A stretch of DNA of 49,667 nt from Bacillota bacterium (GTDB lineage Bacteria; Bacillota; Clostridia; Oscillospirales; Oscillospiraceae), in NCBI GenBank assembly GCA_029225225.1, contig JAQXWB010000012.1, positions 1-49,667 of the forward strand, given 5' to 3'. Each line of letters opens with the position of its first letter. The stretch's first letter is position 1. The position numbers and the translations under genes were made by a program. The notes under the pieces were generated by a model. It had not been told where the DNA came from. It did not search any database and saw nothing but the letters and a program-made list of their open reading frames with translations. Shown in pieces: positions 32,201 through 39,249 of this stretch.

Positions 32201-33263
32201 CGGTACGGCATGTACCTTCGCCTATGACGAGCACGGTACGTTGGTAGAGCTTGACACCTCTTCCGGAACAACCACAGAGGTATCCGCAGAGAAAGCTTCC
32301 GCTTATCCCAACTTTGCCTCTGTCAGCAAGCAAATGGCTGCCGAAACCGTCTTCCTCCCTGAAGCTGATTCCGTCACCATTCTTGTCCCCGCCGAATCGG
32401 AGAAGCCGAGTGAGCCAACCGATCCGAGCGAACCCGCTGATCCGAGTGAGCCTGTTGATCCGAGTGAGCCCACTGATCCGAGTGAGCCCGCTGATCCGAG
32501 CGAACCCATTGATCCGAGTGAACCCATTGATCCGAGTGAACCCGTTGATCCGAGTGAGCCCGCTGATCCGAGTGAACCCACGGATCCGAGTAAACCCACT
32601 GATCCGAGTGAACCCGTTGATCCGAGTAAACCCACTGGTCCGAGTAAACCCGCTGATCCGAGTGAACCCGTTGATCCGAGCAAACCGGAAGAACCTGTCA
32701 TAGCCCCCGAGTTTACCGACGTTAAGGGCACATGGTATGAGGAGATCGTGGTCTCCTTGGCGGCAAAGGGCGTCATTCAAGGCTACGATGACGGAACGTT
32801 CCGCGGCGATTCGACGATTACCAGAGCAGAATTCGTCACGCTGATCGTGCGTGCCTTTGCGCTGGAAGCCGAGCAGGACTATTCCAATCCCTTCACCGAT
32901 GTCAGCGGCTGGGCAAAGGAATATATCGATGCGGCAGCCTCCTGCGGCATTGTCAACGGCATGACGGCTACGACCTTCGCGCCGGACGAACCAATCACAC
33001 GCGAACAGATGATGACCATCATTTACCGTGTGCAGCGCTATTGCAAGCTGACGCTCCCGAAGCTCGACCAAGTGCCGACCTTTAAGGACCAAGCCGATGT
33101 CTCCGATTGGGCGAGAGCCTCGGTGAATGCGCTGGTCTCGACCGGTCTGATCTGCGGCGACGAAACAAACAGCCTGCGCCCGCAGGGGAAGACAACAAGA
33201 GCCGAATGCGCCACCGTGCTCTACCGTCTGCTGGCAAGCATTGAAAAACAAGAGGAGGCCTGA
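26298..33263 (+). CDS. Giant secreted SLH surface protein: ricin-B-like lectin domains, fibro-slime domain, DPSEPx linker, three SLH domains
   Basis: Signal peptide; repeated QKW-type lectin motifs (SSQAQKWRFERSGEYYTIQNCNSGLYLEV; SDNAQKWVVQRV); FDFEGDDDVYLFINGELVLDIGGAHG (fibro-slime); C-term FTDVKGTWYEEIVVSLAAKGVIQGYDDGTFRGDSTITRAEFVTLIVRAF (SLH). Confidence 0.9.
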   Translation: MKGKGMNMKHKLLRNTVSLLLAVSMLFGLLPIFAPEATAASTPAVLADGIYEISNERFSNYCWDYVDRDFEGSSITSLYSKPRSASSQAQKWRFERSGEYYTIQNCNSGLYLEVVDKSNMSDLNGTALALRSATVSSDAFYFKIAYNQTYGTYEITSKRYPSLYPHLSDGGNSEITTHIHLWGGSAGQSRYFINAVVIDGVYEIASALDTDYVLDIQDNSANSEGNDGQLCLNRRDSSDNAQKWVVQRVYDSESGLQLYYSIRNLDANRYLDVDSNTQTKLHTYGDDLNANRYFCLDMNNDGTFSIRSNLYAGKYAAVDGSVGANVTVSCKTDVRNTAAGRFYLKPVTYSYTPSDKDAFNNGGIFYVKASTNPDLAFDVKDVNTNAGAKVQLYNYQEGQNYQQFSFIPTQDGHYTIRASLNDRLMTSEANVIAGTSITLQSTGAATLLREKWNVVPHVDGTFAFVSCYNGLYMDAAGSVSAGAEIHHWTSHYGNNQKFNLVSVNTSKTQGVRYNGETNIYADTFDTSDTIKLPIEIYDYKADGLLFEYAESQETSKMTVADSSGSTETVATLNRFGDINTTNGCIVSTASQTEVALYHAVVLCDANGKVTAVYPAPHSGREPTPSGGFFVQAHGTQAPLLAKAQIGDTVTYTDNTVTITRGGSVSVHMGNNKGFGLLRHSDGGGDVVNKSVTYTGNLYYDSNYGQYSSNAPLVTKDIGSPYTNAGKITDGAFSNIVQADRYHSSADIDYSGDISAALGYTLYSKMTEGIATVGLLEPTLGADKNPVYTENTVTYVAQLLYSVLPIPEKNSDGSKNYNFAHGEARRTYTNDPNAKVDLPQALRWVLVNYVNSNDNLSQYDRKNYTIGDYDSTLKKASLLRGSWVNVWTHIETCYDAAYYLLNSLFDAEGYHVDSSDFNYDVAPYDSLVLTKATTKAGKDGYVFDAGFATSSSNSLADQAVEYNSDTKTIRNTSAAGKAMYYYVDGIGTTYYPFLPITTQNNGDGQTKGYDFDPGIVNNGTEYNNRDYNYVLKSSGRFVYDADKDLFFDFEGDDDVYLFINGELVLDIGGAHGITKVEMSLNDYVNAAYQKIANNTATERDRKLALEDGKSYSFDFFYMERHGYGANMRIFTNFEVSAHGAETNKHAYQSGELQSGSAVDTTSLVEYGFSITNTAVEDLKCFEFEDSRLGVRIDYTDGLTLLPAGKGEIVNKDGDPLTPSDLSISILDENGDPLPIDEGLQNKPLQTILGESGIRLSFGQTILIRGIYLKNIEGRMDKNHCFENKLDTTCFTDTSEKTKITGSDTLKLYAPSNPMYYQWKTQELNISGKAFVEDVLAAAAEPDNPLYGKASGLTVDNFTTLTVCTAGGSPLSRSPISVTGSGQTAIVNINYNEIGTYTGFIKIAYENSQIVVPLQTYVLDAPSNTVVLDYGLKAALGKAYAENNYFNVPGRATTFRYEGYQAGGKPGFDVNTDKNSIIFNAGTSATVQAQYGELTTTDNGASFTYTPNKFMNGADEFYTAVRVTEGEANNKKIGTLDIHNEVEMWFKTTVLPASVVYYEDDFPAINYHNQVISTTNADNTTTQRNTITTDGSGSKDLYQSVDNSEQYGHDATYENGDIIMSGNSAHVIEIVDTSVIVDFNFRGTGFELIGRTNATDDTILLIEVKQPQRDENGTILRDDKGNIKYNVVRRMPVILEYDNNADGENDTNNDAIYQVPIVRVDGLDVDEYLVEIKGVPGWQGKKTLFYFDGLRIYRPIFGLTDASGSSLENAYLPAEKNGTVKELRSLIMKSNAGVATVDQDGVTISTGLSTYTENRNGHLYPNGEAASKFEGHTVESAYDYLMVGPNNEVYLDGISAKQGVVLYFTLNDGVTIDNAELQIGLHKLDAKSLYGFEEDDSSCALWQSAYQNDSYGWLAVNNSITSATEQYYRINLSACKEVSEGRYELILFAADGMLSLTSVKYYGITLKPTDGTACTFAYDEHGTLVELDTSSGTTTEVSAEKASAYPNFASVSKQMAAETVFLPEADSVTILVPAESEKPSEPTDPSEPADPSEPVDPSEPTDPSEPADPSEPIDPSEPIDPSEPVDPSEPADPSEPTDPSKPTDPSEPVDPSKPTGPSKPADPSEPVDPSKPEEPVIAPEFTDVKGTWYEEIVVSLAAKGVIQGYDDGTFRGDSTITRAEFVTLIVRAFALEAEQDYSNPFTDVSGWAKEYIDAAASCGIVNGMTATTFAPDEPITREQMMTIIYRVQRYCKLTLPKLDQVPTFKDQADVSDWARASVNALVSTGLICGDETNSLRPQGKTTRAECATVLYRLLASIEKQEEA
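32404..32692 (+). repeat. In-frame 18-bp tandem repeat encoding (D)PS(E/K)PX linker, about 16 units
   Basis: gatccgagtgagcccgct-type units repeated in tandem. Confidence 0.95.
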
Positions 33264-33265
33264 TC

Positions 33266-33526
33266 ATGAAAAGAGTATATCAAAAGCCGCATCTTGAAAT
33301 CGAGAGCTTTGTTCTGACGCAGCAGATCACCTCTTGCAGCTTTTTGAAGGTCGGTTTCAGTAACGAAGCCTGCGTCAATAAGGATGCGGATTCCACAGAG
33401 TATATGAAGCGCTTAGCATTAGCGGGTATTTTCTCCGATGGCTGCGCAACCCCGCCGATATTTGCCCCTGAAGGCAATGACGGCATTTGCTATCACACAA
33501 GCATCAACATGGCTTTCACCTCTTAA
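33266..33526 (+). CDS. 86-aa Cys-containing small protein; candidate modified-peptide precursor
   Basis: MKRVYQKPHLEIESFVLTQQITSCSFLKVGFSNEACVNKDADSTEYMKRLALAGIFSDGCATPPIFAPEGNDGICYHTSINMAFTS; GAGGAGG RBS overlapping the end of the SLH gene; 2 nt between stop and start. Confidence 0.75.
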   Translation: MKRVYQKPHLEIESFVLTQQITSCSFLKVGFSNEACVNKDADSTEYMKRLALAGIFSDGCATPPIFAPEGNDGICYHTSINMAFTS

Positions 33527-33538
33527 CTTATTTCCCCT

Positions 33539-33846
33539 TGAGGCTGTCAAAAGAGCCTCGCAATGACTTGGAAAGGCGCCCACACTTGTCATTGCGAGAA
33601 GCGTAGCGACGTGGTAGCGCAGCCGTTCGCGAGGAACGAGCGTTACGGAGGCGGCATACCCCTTGCGGGTGCAATCCCCAATTTGTCATTGCGAGTCCAG
33701 TGCGCACACTGGTCGTGGCAATCTCCGGTTTTAGGTTTGTACGCAGTCCGTACTTCCTGCACGAGATTGCCACGGCGCAAGCGCCTCGCAATGACAAAAG
33801 AGGGCAGCCTGTTCTGTCATTGCGAGGAGCGCAGCGACGTGGCAAG
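33539..33846. repeat. Compound array of TGTCATTGCGAG palindromic elements, copy 3
   Basis: At least four half-units: cctcgcaatgac; tgtcattgcgagaagcgtagcgacgtgg; tgtcattgcgag...cgtggcaatct; gagattgccacggcgcaagcgcctcgcaatgaca; tgtcattgcgaggagcgcagcgacgtggcaa. Confidence 0.85.
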
Positions 33847-33972
33847 CTGCTGACCAAACGATTGTTTAAGACCTCCGAGGAGAAAAAGAAATCCCTTTGA
33901 GCACCATTTCCCGAAGAATCCCTTCATAATAGAAATAAAGAATAATAATAATGAAAGAAAAGGAAGCGTGAT

Positions 33973-36801
33973 ATGAAAAAAAGCTTAAAGCGAATCGGCG
34001 CTCTGGCGGTTTTGTTGGTGATGCTCTTCAGTCTCGTACCGCTGCATGCCGACGCGGCGATCACGGAGAACGCAAGTCTTAAAAAGCTCACCGATAGCTA
34101 CACGAGCGGAGACGGGAGCTTTACCTTGAAAGTCGGCGCGCGCCTGTTTGTGCTCGCTGATGCGGAACCGTCCGAGGCGCTTCAACAGACGGCGTCGCTG
34201 ATCAGCGCGGAATTCGGCGCGGCAGGGCTTCCCTCCTCCGCAGCGCTGCCACAGGTTTGGGGCGCAGCAGAAGATGTTTTAAAGGGCGATATTATTTTGG
34301 AATTGGTTGAAGGTCTTGCCGCTGACGGCTATCGCTTGACCATCACCGCAGACAACCTCAAAATCTCCGCGAGTGATACGGACGGTCTTCTTTACGGCGC
34401 ATTTATGGCGATCAAGCATTTCCGAGTGTATGCGGAATACGGCATGCAGATCCCTGCCTGCACCGTGCAGGACGAGCCGGACACGAAGAAGGAACGCACC
34501 GTTATGCTCGACTGCGCGAGAAAATACTGGTCCGTGGAGTGGATCAAAAACCTGATCCGGCAAATGGCTTGGATGGGTTATAATACGCTGGAGCTGCACA
34601 TGACCGAGGATCAGGGCATCCACGCAAACATTTGGCGTGATGCGAACGGCAATGTCGTAACGGACTGCAACGGCAATGATTTCGGTTGGCTGCCCGGCTA
34701 CAAAGAAGCCAAATGGGCAAGTGATTCGGGCAACGGACAGAACATTACTTCCGGCGTTCAGGATCCCAACGGCACCAATAATTATAACAGAGATGAACTG
34801 ATTGAGATCCTCAACTGCGCAAAAGAGTATCACATCGAGGTCATTCCCGGCGTCGATGTTCCGGGGCATTGCGATTATCTCATTTATCAATGGGCTAATT
34901 CAGGCGCTTCCGGCAGCTTTACCTTTAACTATAAGGGTACGAATTACTCCAACCGCCCCTCCGCAATCTACATTTCAGATTCCTGGCTCTATCCGAATGA
35001 CACCTATAAGAGCTACGGTACTCTGGATGTAACAAATGATTATACCAAAAAAATGTCTCTCGCACTGATCGAAGCTTACGCAGCCTTTTTCCAAGAATAC
35101 GGCAACAGCACAAAAATGAACATCGGCTGCGACGAGATTCGCGGCTCGCTCAGCTACGATTCTTTTGTCAGCTATGTCAACGAGGTTTGCGCCATGCTCA
35201 AGTCCCACAACTACAGAGTCCGCGCCTTCAATGACTATCTCTATGATAGTTCAAATGTTCCATTAGACAGGGATCTTGAGATTTGCTATTGGCAAACCTC
35301 CGATAATGCTTCCGTTGCGAATTATATCGCCGACAACAGAACGGTCTATAACTGCATCAACGTCTTTACCTATTATGTCCTTCGCTATAATAAGACCCAG
35401 GGCGATGCGCGCAGTGAAACATGCCTGCAATGGGCGTTCCATCACAGCACCGAGGAGCGTATCTTCAGCGGCTGCGGCGGTAATTGCAAAAAAAACAATT
35501 ACAATCCCTGCTATTCGTCCACCGGCTGGAACCCGAGCAAGCTTTGCTCCGTTCAGGACGCGTCGCAATACACTTATAGCGGCGAACAGCTCGGCGGCGG
35601 CTACTTCCTCATCTGGGGCGACTGGGCAGGCTGGAGTACGGAAGTACAGGTCTGGAATGGCATCGACAGCAACGGCACCTACAATCTCATTGACCGTATG
35701 TGGTCCAATTCCATCAAAATGTGGAATTGGGATGTTGACAGCGCCAGCAGCAGTAACGGCTTGTCCTATTCCGATTACTGGCCGCTGCGGAATCGCTACC
35801 GCCTCTATCCCGGCTTTACGGCACCCTCTGCCGCACCTTCTATTCCGACAGCAAGCGCCATACATCAGGTCGCTAATTTCACCGAATTGGAAGACCAGAT
35901 CGCCGTAGAACCGGCTTATGAAAGCAGCAAGTATACGGCAAGCAGTTATTCCGCTTACTTAGAAGCACTGAACAAGGCGAATGCCGTTCTAAGTAATACC
36001 GCTTCGACGCAAGCCGAGGTTGACGCGGCAGTCATCGCTTTGCAAAGCGCTTATAACGGGCTCGAACGCGCTACTGCTCACATCCTTTATAAGACGATTG
36101 TCAACGGAGAGCCGAGGGTCATTGAAGACATTCGTTTTGATGGCGGCAAGATCACGCTGGAGGTCACCGGACGCAGAGGCTACCGCTTCCTGCGCGTAGA
36201 GGGCGACGCCAGCTTGCAGCCGTACTATTCCGGCGCGGAGGGCGGCATCGTCACAGGCACCGTGACCGAGCAAGAGCCAATCGTCATCTGGTATGAGAAC
36301 AACCCGCAGCTTGCAACCTTGGAAGCACTTCTCTCTGCCGACGACACGGCGATCGATACCGAGGCTAACCCCGTTTATCAGGAAGCGAAGCGCGATGCGC
36401 AGGCTCTCTATAACAGCATAAAGTCTTCCCCCAAAACATTGGCAACACAGGACGAGATCGACGCCGTAGCGGATAAACTCATTGCGGCAAAAACCAATGC
36501 GGTCATACCTGCCGATGTGACGAAGATCATCACCCTCAAGAGCACGACGGATGTTGTCGCGCAGGGGAAATCCGCAGTGCTCCTTGTGACCACCTCTCCC
36601 GATGTCAAGAGCCTTTCCATTGAAGGTGTGACCTTCAACGATTACGAGAGCAAGCCCACCGTGACCGACAGCGGCGAGCAAGTGAAGATTTGGTATCTGT
36701 CCTTCATCATGACTACTGCGCGCGAAGAGGCATATACCTATACCGTAACCGCTGTCGGCGCGCAAACCGTGACCGCTGAGATCAGCATTTACTGCAACTA
36801 A
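33973..36801 (+). CDS. Secreted glycoside hydrolase family 20 (beta-N-acetylhexosaminidase-like) with FIVAR-type helical modules
   Basis: Signal peptide; VMLDCARKYWSVEWIKNLIRQMAWMGYNTLELHMTEDQGIHANIW...IPGVDVPGHCDYL; YSAYLEALNKANAVLSNTASTQAEVDAAVIALQSAYNGL. Confidence 0.88.
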   Translation: MKKSLKRIGALAVLLVMLFSLVPLHADAAITENASLKKLTDSYTSGDGSFTLKVGARLFVLADAEPSEALQQTASLISAEFGAAGLPSSAALPQVWGAAEDVLKGDIILELVEGLAADGYRLTITADNLKISASDTDGLLYGAFMAIKHFRVYAEYGMQIPACTVQDEPDTKKERTVMLDCARKYWSVEWIKNLIRQMAWMGYNTLELHMTEDQGIHANIWRDANGNVVTDCNGNDFGWLPGYKEAKWASDSGNGQNITSGVQDPNGTNNYNRDELIEILNCAKEYHIEVIPGVDVPGHCDYLIYQWANSGASGSFTFNYKGTNYSNRPSAIYISDSWLYPNDTYKSYGTLDVTNDYTKKMSLALIEAYAAFFQEYGNSTKMNIGCDEIRGSLSYDSFVSYVNEVCAMLKSHNYRVRAFNDYLYDSSNVPLDRDLEICYWQTSDNASVANYIADNRTVYNCINVFTYYVLRYNKTQGDARSETCLQWAFHHSTEERIFSGCGGNCKKNNYNPCYSSTGWNPSKLCSVQDASQYTYSGEQLGGGYFLIWGDWAGWSTEVQVWNGIDSNGTYNLIDRMWSNSIKMWNWDVDSASSSNGLSYSDYWPLRNRYRLYPGFTAPSAAPSIPTASAIHQVANFTELEDQIAVEPAYESSKYTASSYSAYLEALNKANAVLSNTASTQAEVDAAVIALQSAYNGLERATAHILYKTIVNGEPRVIEDIRFDGGKITLEVTGRRGYRFLRVEGDASLQPYYSGAEGGIVTGTVTEQEPIVIWYENNPQLATLEALLSADDTAIDTEANPVYQEAKRDAQALYNSIKSSPKTLATQDEIDAVADKLIAAKTNAVIPADVTKIITLKSTTDVVAQGKSAVLLVTTSPDVKSLSIEGVTFNDYESKPTVTDSGEQVKIWYLSFIMTTAREEAYTYTVTAVGAQTVTAEISIYCN

Positions 36802-36818
36802 AAGAATCGAGGTGCGCA

Positions 36819-37094
36819 ATGCACATCATCAACGGCTTTTTGATCCGCGAGGTTGCGGATGAGCGCGTCGCCGTTCCCATCGGCGACGCGGTTCGAAAAT
36901 TCTCCGGCTTGATATCGCTGAACGACTCCGCCGCCTTGCTCCTACAGCTTCTGCATACGGAGCAGACGCCCGAAAGCTTGCTCTCCGCAATGCTTGAGGA
37001 ATTTGAGATAGATGAAGCAACAGCAAAGCAGGATATTGCGGAGTTTCTTTCGACCATGGACTCGTTGGGTCTCTTGATTGGTGGGACGCCATGA
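36819..37094 (+). CDS. PqqD-like peptide chaperone (RiPP recognition element)
   Basis: MHIINGFLIREVADERVAVPIGDAVRKFSGLISLNDSAALLLQLLHTEQTPESLLSAMLEEFEIDEATAKQDIAEFLSTMDSLGLL; canonical PqqD pattern. Confidence 0.9.
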   Translation: MHIINGFLIREVADERVAVPIGDAVRKFSGLISLNDSAALLLQLLHTEQTPESLLSAMLEEFEIDEATAKQDIAEFLSTMDSLGLLIGGTP

Positions 37095-37954
37095 ATACAA
37101 GCTTTTGCGCCACAATCGCAGGCATCGGCTTTCGTTTTGTCTCCGAATTCCCAATGGAAACGCCTGCGGAGCTTCTCCCCTTTCCGCTGCAAAGCGGTGC
37201 AGCGGAGGAAGTATTCACGCTCTCTGCAATCACGGAGCCGCTAATCTTTGATACGCCGCCGCTCTTTGTGTCAACACGATTAAATATCTATCGAACAGCG
37301 GAAGGTATCGCAAGAGAATTCCACGCAATTCACTCCACAGACGGCTGCAAAGCCGTCTGTGTTCTTCGGGAAGACAGGCAGAATCGTCTGCTGCTTCCGC
37401 AGGGCATTCTCGACCGTTTTCAGAAAAACTGCACTCTTTCCGTTCTGCTGGGCGCGGAGGCGATCTTTTTGCGGCATGACGCGCTGCTGCTGCACAGCTC
37501 CGTGGTCATCTATCAGGGAAAAGCCGTCCTGTTTTGTGGCGCGCCCGGAATCGGAAAATCAACGCAGGCAGCGCTTTGGGCAAAGACCTTAGGCGCGGAG
37601 ATCATCAACGGTGACCGCTGCGTCATTGCACGCAGAGCGGATGCTTTCTATGGCTGCGGCTCCCCTTACTGCGGTTCCTCCGGCATTTTGAGCAACAAGG
37701 AAGCGCCTATCGGTGCAATCCTTTTGCTGGGTCAGTCTTTGGAAAATCGTCTGCGCAGACTTTCGATGTCAGAAGCGTTTCGTAGAATTCTTCGAGAGCT
37801 GACCGTCAATGCATGGGATTCGGCGTTCATGGAGCGCTGCCTTTCCCTTCTGACCAATCTTGTGCAAGCGGTTCCGGTATACGAGCTGCAATGCCGTCCG
37901 GACGAAACGGCGGTTATGCTGGCAAAGGAGGAAATCACAAAGCATGAATTATGA
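37091..37954 (+). CDS. HPr kinase-like (PEP-carboxykinase-fold P-loop) protein
   Basis: LLLHSSVVIYQGKAVLFCGAPGIGKSTQAALWAKTLGAEIINGDRCVI Walker A; ATGA overlap with PqqD gene. Confidence 0.82.
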   Translation: MNTSFCATIAGIGFRFVSEFPMETPAELLPFPLQSGAAEEVFTLSAITEPLIFDTPPLFVSTRLNIYRTAEGIAREFHAIHSTDGCKAVCVLREDRQNRLLLPQGILDRFQKNCTLSVLLGAEAIFLRHDALLLHSSVVIYQGKAVLFCGAPGIGKSTQAALWAKTLGAEIINGDRCVIARRADAFYGCGSPYCGSSGILSNKEAPIGAILLLGQSLENRLRRLSMSEAFRRILRELTVNAWDSAFMERCLSLLTNLVQAVPVYELQCRPDETAVMLAKEEITKHEL

Positions 37955-39029
37955 TGTACCGATCAAGCAGCGCCTGCAGGCAAAGGCGGCGCTTGCGGGA
38001 ATTCCGATCTTAGGCACCTTTGAGTTGACGCCGCGCTGCAATTTTCAGTGTAAAATGTGCTACGTCCGATTGACCCCTGAAGAAATGCAGCCTTTGGGCA
38101 GAGAGCGGACTGCGGAAGAATGGCTCAGCCTCGGACGAACCGCCTTTGACGCGGGAATGACCTTTCTCCTTTTGACCGGCGGAGAGCCGCTTCTCCGTCC
38201 CGATTTTCCGCAGATCTATGAAGGGCTTGCAAAACTCGGCTTGTCCGTCTCTCTCAACACAAACGGCACGCTGATTTCGGAAGAGATACGAGCGCTGTTT
38301 CTACGCTATCCGCCCGCGCAAGTCAATATCACGCTTTACGGCACCACGCGCGAGACTTATGCAGCGCTCTGCGGCAACGCCGATGGCTTTGACCGTGTTA
38401 CCGACGCGCTGCACTGGCTGAAAGCGCAGAGTATTCTTGTGAATCTGAACGCCACGCTGACGCCGTGGAATGTAAACGAGTGGGCAGCCATGGAGGCGTT
38501 TGCCGCCGCGGAGCAGCTCAATTACCGTCCGACGATTTATACCTTCCCCCCTGCCCGCCGCAGCAGCGCCGATAATTACGCACGCCTGAGCGCAGAGAAG
38601 ATCGGTAGAATGCTTGCCGCAAAGGAGGTTGCGGGCAAGTCTCCGGAGCACATCAAGCAGTTTTTGCAAGAGTCGGAATACGTCGCTGCCCCGCAGAAAC
38701 CTGCTGCCGAAGGCGAACCGCTGCACTGTTTTGCGGGAAAATCGCAGTTTTGGGTTGCATGGAACGGAAAAATGACCCCCTGCGGAATGCTGAACTGTCC
38801 GCAAAGCGACCCGTTTGAAACGAGCTTCCGCGAGGCGTGGGAGGAGATTAAGGCAGAAACTGCAAAAATTCGCCTCTGCCCCGATTGCGTCTCCTGCGCG
38901 CACCGTAAGTTCTGCGCCACCTGCGCGGCAGTAAATCACGCCGAGACCGGAAGCTTTTCCGGCAAACCCGAATACATGTGCCGCATGACCCAAACCTTTG
39001 TTGAGTTCCTCCGCGCAGCAATAGAATAA
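37944..39029 (+). CDS. Radical SAM / SPASM domain protein
   Basis: FELTPRCNFQCKMCYVRL (CX3CX2C), LTGGEPLLRPDF; C-term SPASM-type cysteines CGMLNCPQ...CPDCVSCAHRKFCATCAAVNH; AAAGGAGG RBS; overlaps HprK-like gene. Confidence 0.93.
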   Translation: MNYDVPIKQRLQAKAALAGIPILGTFELTPRCNFQCKMCYVRLTPEEMQPLGRERTAEEWLSLGRTAFDAGMTFLLLTGGEPLLRPDFPQIYEGLAKLGLSVSLNTNGTLISEEIRALFLRYPPAQVNITLYGTTRETYAALCGNADGFDRVTDALHWLKAQSILVNLNATLTPWNVNEWAAMEAFAAAEQLNYRPTIYTFPPARRSSADNYARLSAEKIGRMLAAKEVAGKSPEHIKQFLQESEYVAAPQKPAAEGEPLHCFAGKSQFWVAWNGKMTPCGMLNCPQSDPFETSFREAWEEIKAETAKIRLCPDCVSCAHRKFCATCAAVNHAETGSFSGKPEYMCRMTQTFVEFLRAAIE

Positions 39030-39034
39030 AAATT

Positions 39035-39071
39035 GCGCTCCCTTTATGAGCCTGTCTCATAAAGGGAGCGC
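39035..39071. terminator. Bidirectional terminator-like hairpin, copy A
   Basis: GCGCTCCCTTTATGAG cctgt CTCATAAAGGGAGCGC, 16-bp perfect stem, 6 nt after the radical SAM stop. Confidence 0.75.
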
Positions 39072-39098
39072 CTCAGCGTGTCGAAAAAGTCCCCGACA

Positions 39099-39224
39099 TG
39101 TCATTGCGAGGAGCGAAGCGACGTGGCAATCTAATAAAAAAGTTTCGTATTTGCCGGAATACATACAAGATGCTAAATTATTCTGCGAGATTGCCACGAC
39201 CCCTTCGGGGTCTCGCAATGACAA
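39099..39224. repeat. Dispersed TGTCATTGCGAG palindromic element, copy 4
   Basis: tgtcattgcgaggagcgaagcgacgtggcaatct ... gagattgccacgaccccttcggggtctcgcaatgaca. Confidence 0.85.
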
Positions 39225-39249
39225 AGCTGTAGTTATTTGACAGTCTGAG

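Noticed and set aside
32404-32692. Possible CRISPR-like array
   Set aside because: Units are 18 bp, contiguous, in-frame with a protein and lack unique spacers; it is a coding minisatellite.
30225-33251. 1008-aa minus-strand ORF opposite the giant SLH gene
   Set aside because: Antisense shadow ORF: low-complexity repeats and codon bias of the sense gene keep the frame open; no domain logic, while the sense product has signal peptide, lectin, fibro-slime and SLH domains.
33539-33846. Possible CRISPR array from repeated TGTCATTGCGAG motifs
   Set aside because: Units alternate orientation, spacing is irregular and the motif is dispersed genome-wide; no cas genes in the window.
37091-37954. Genuine HPr kinase/phosphorylase (carbon catabolite control)
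   Set aside because: N-terminal region and context (PqqD plus radical SAM overlap) differ from canonical hprK loci; only the P-loop core is HprK-like.
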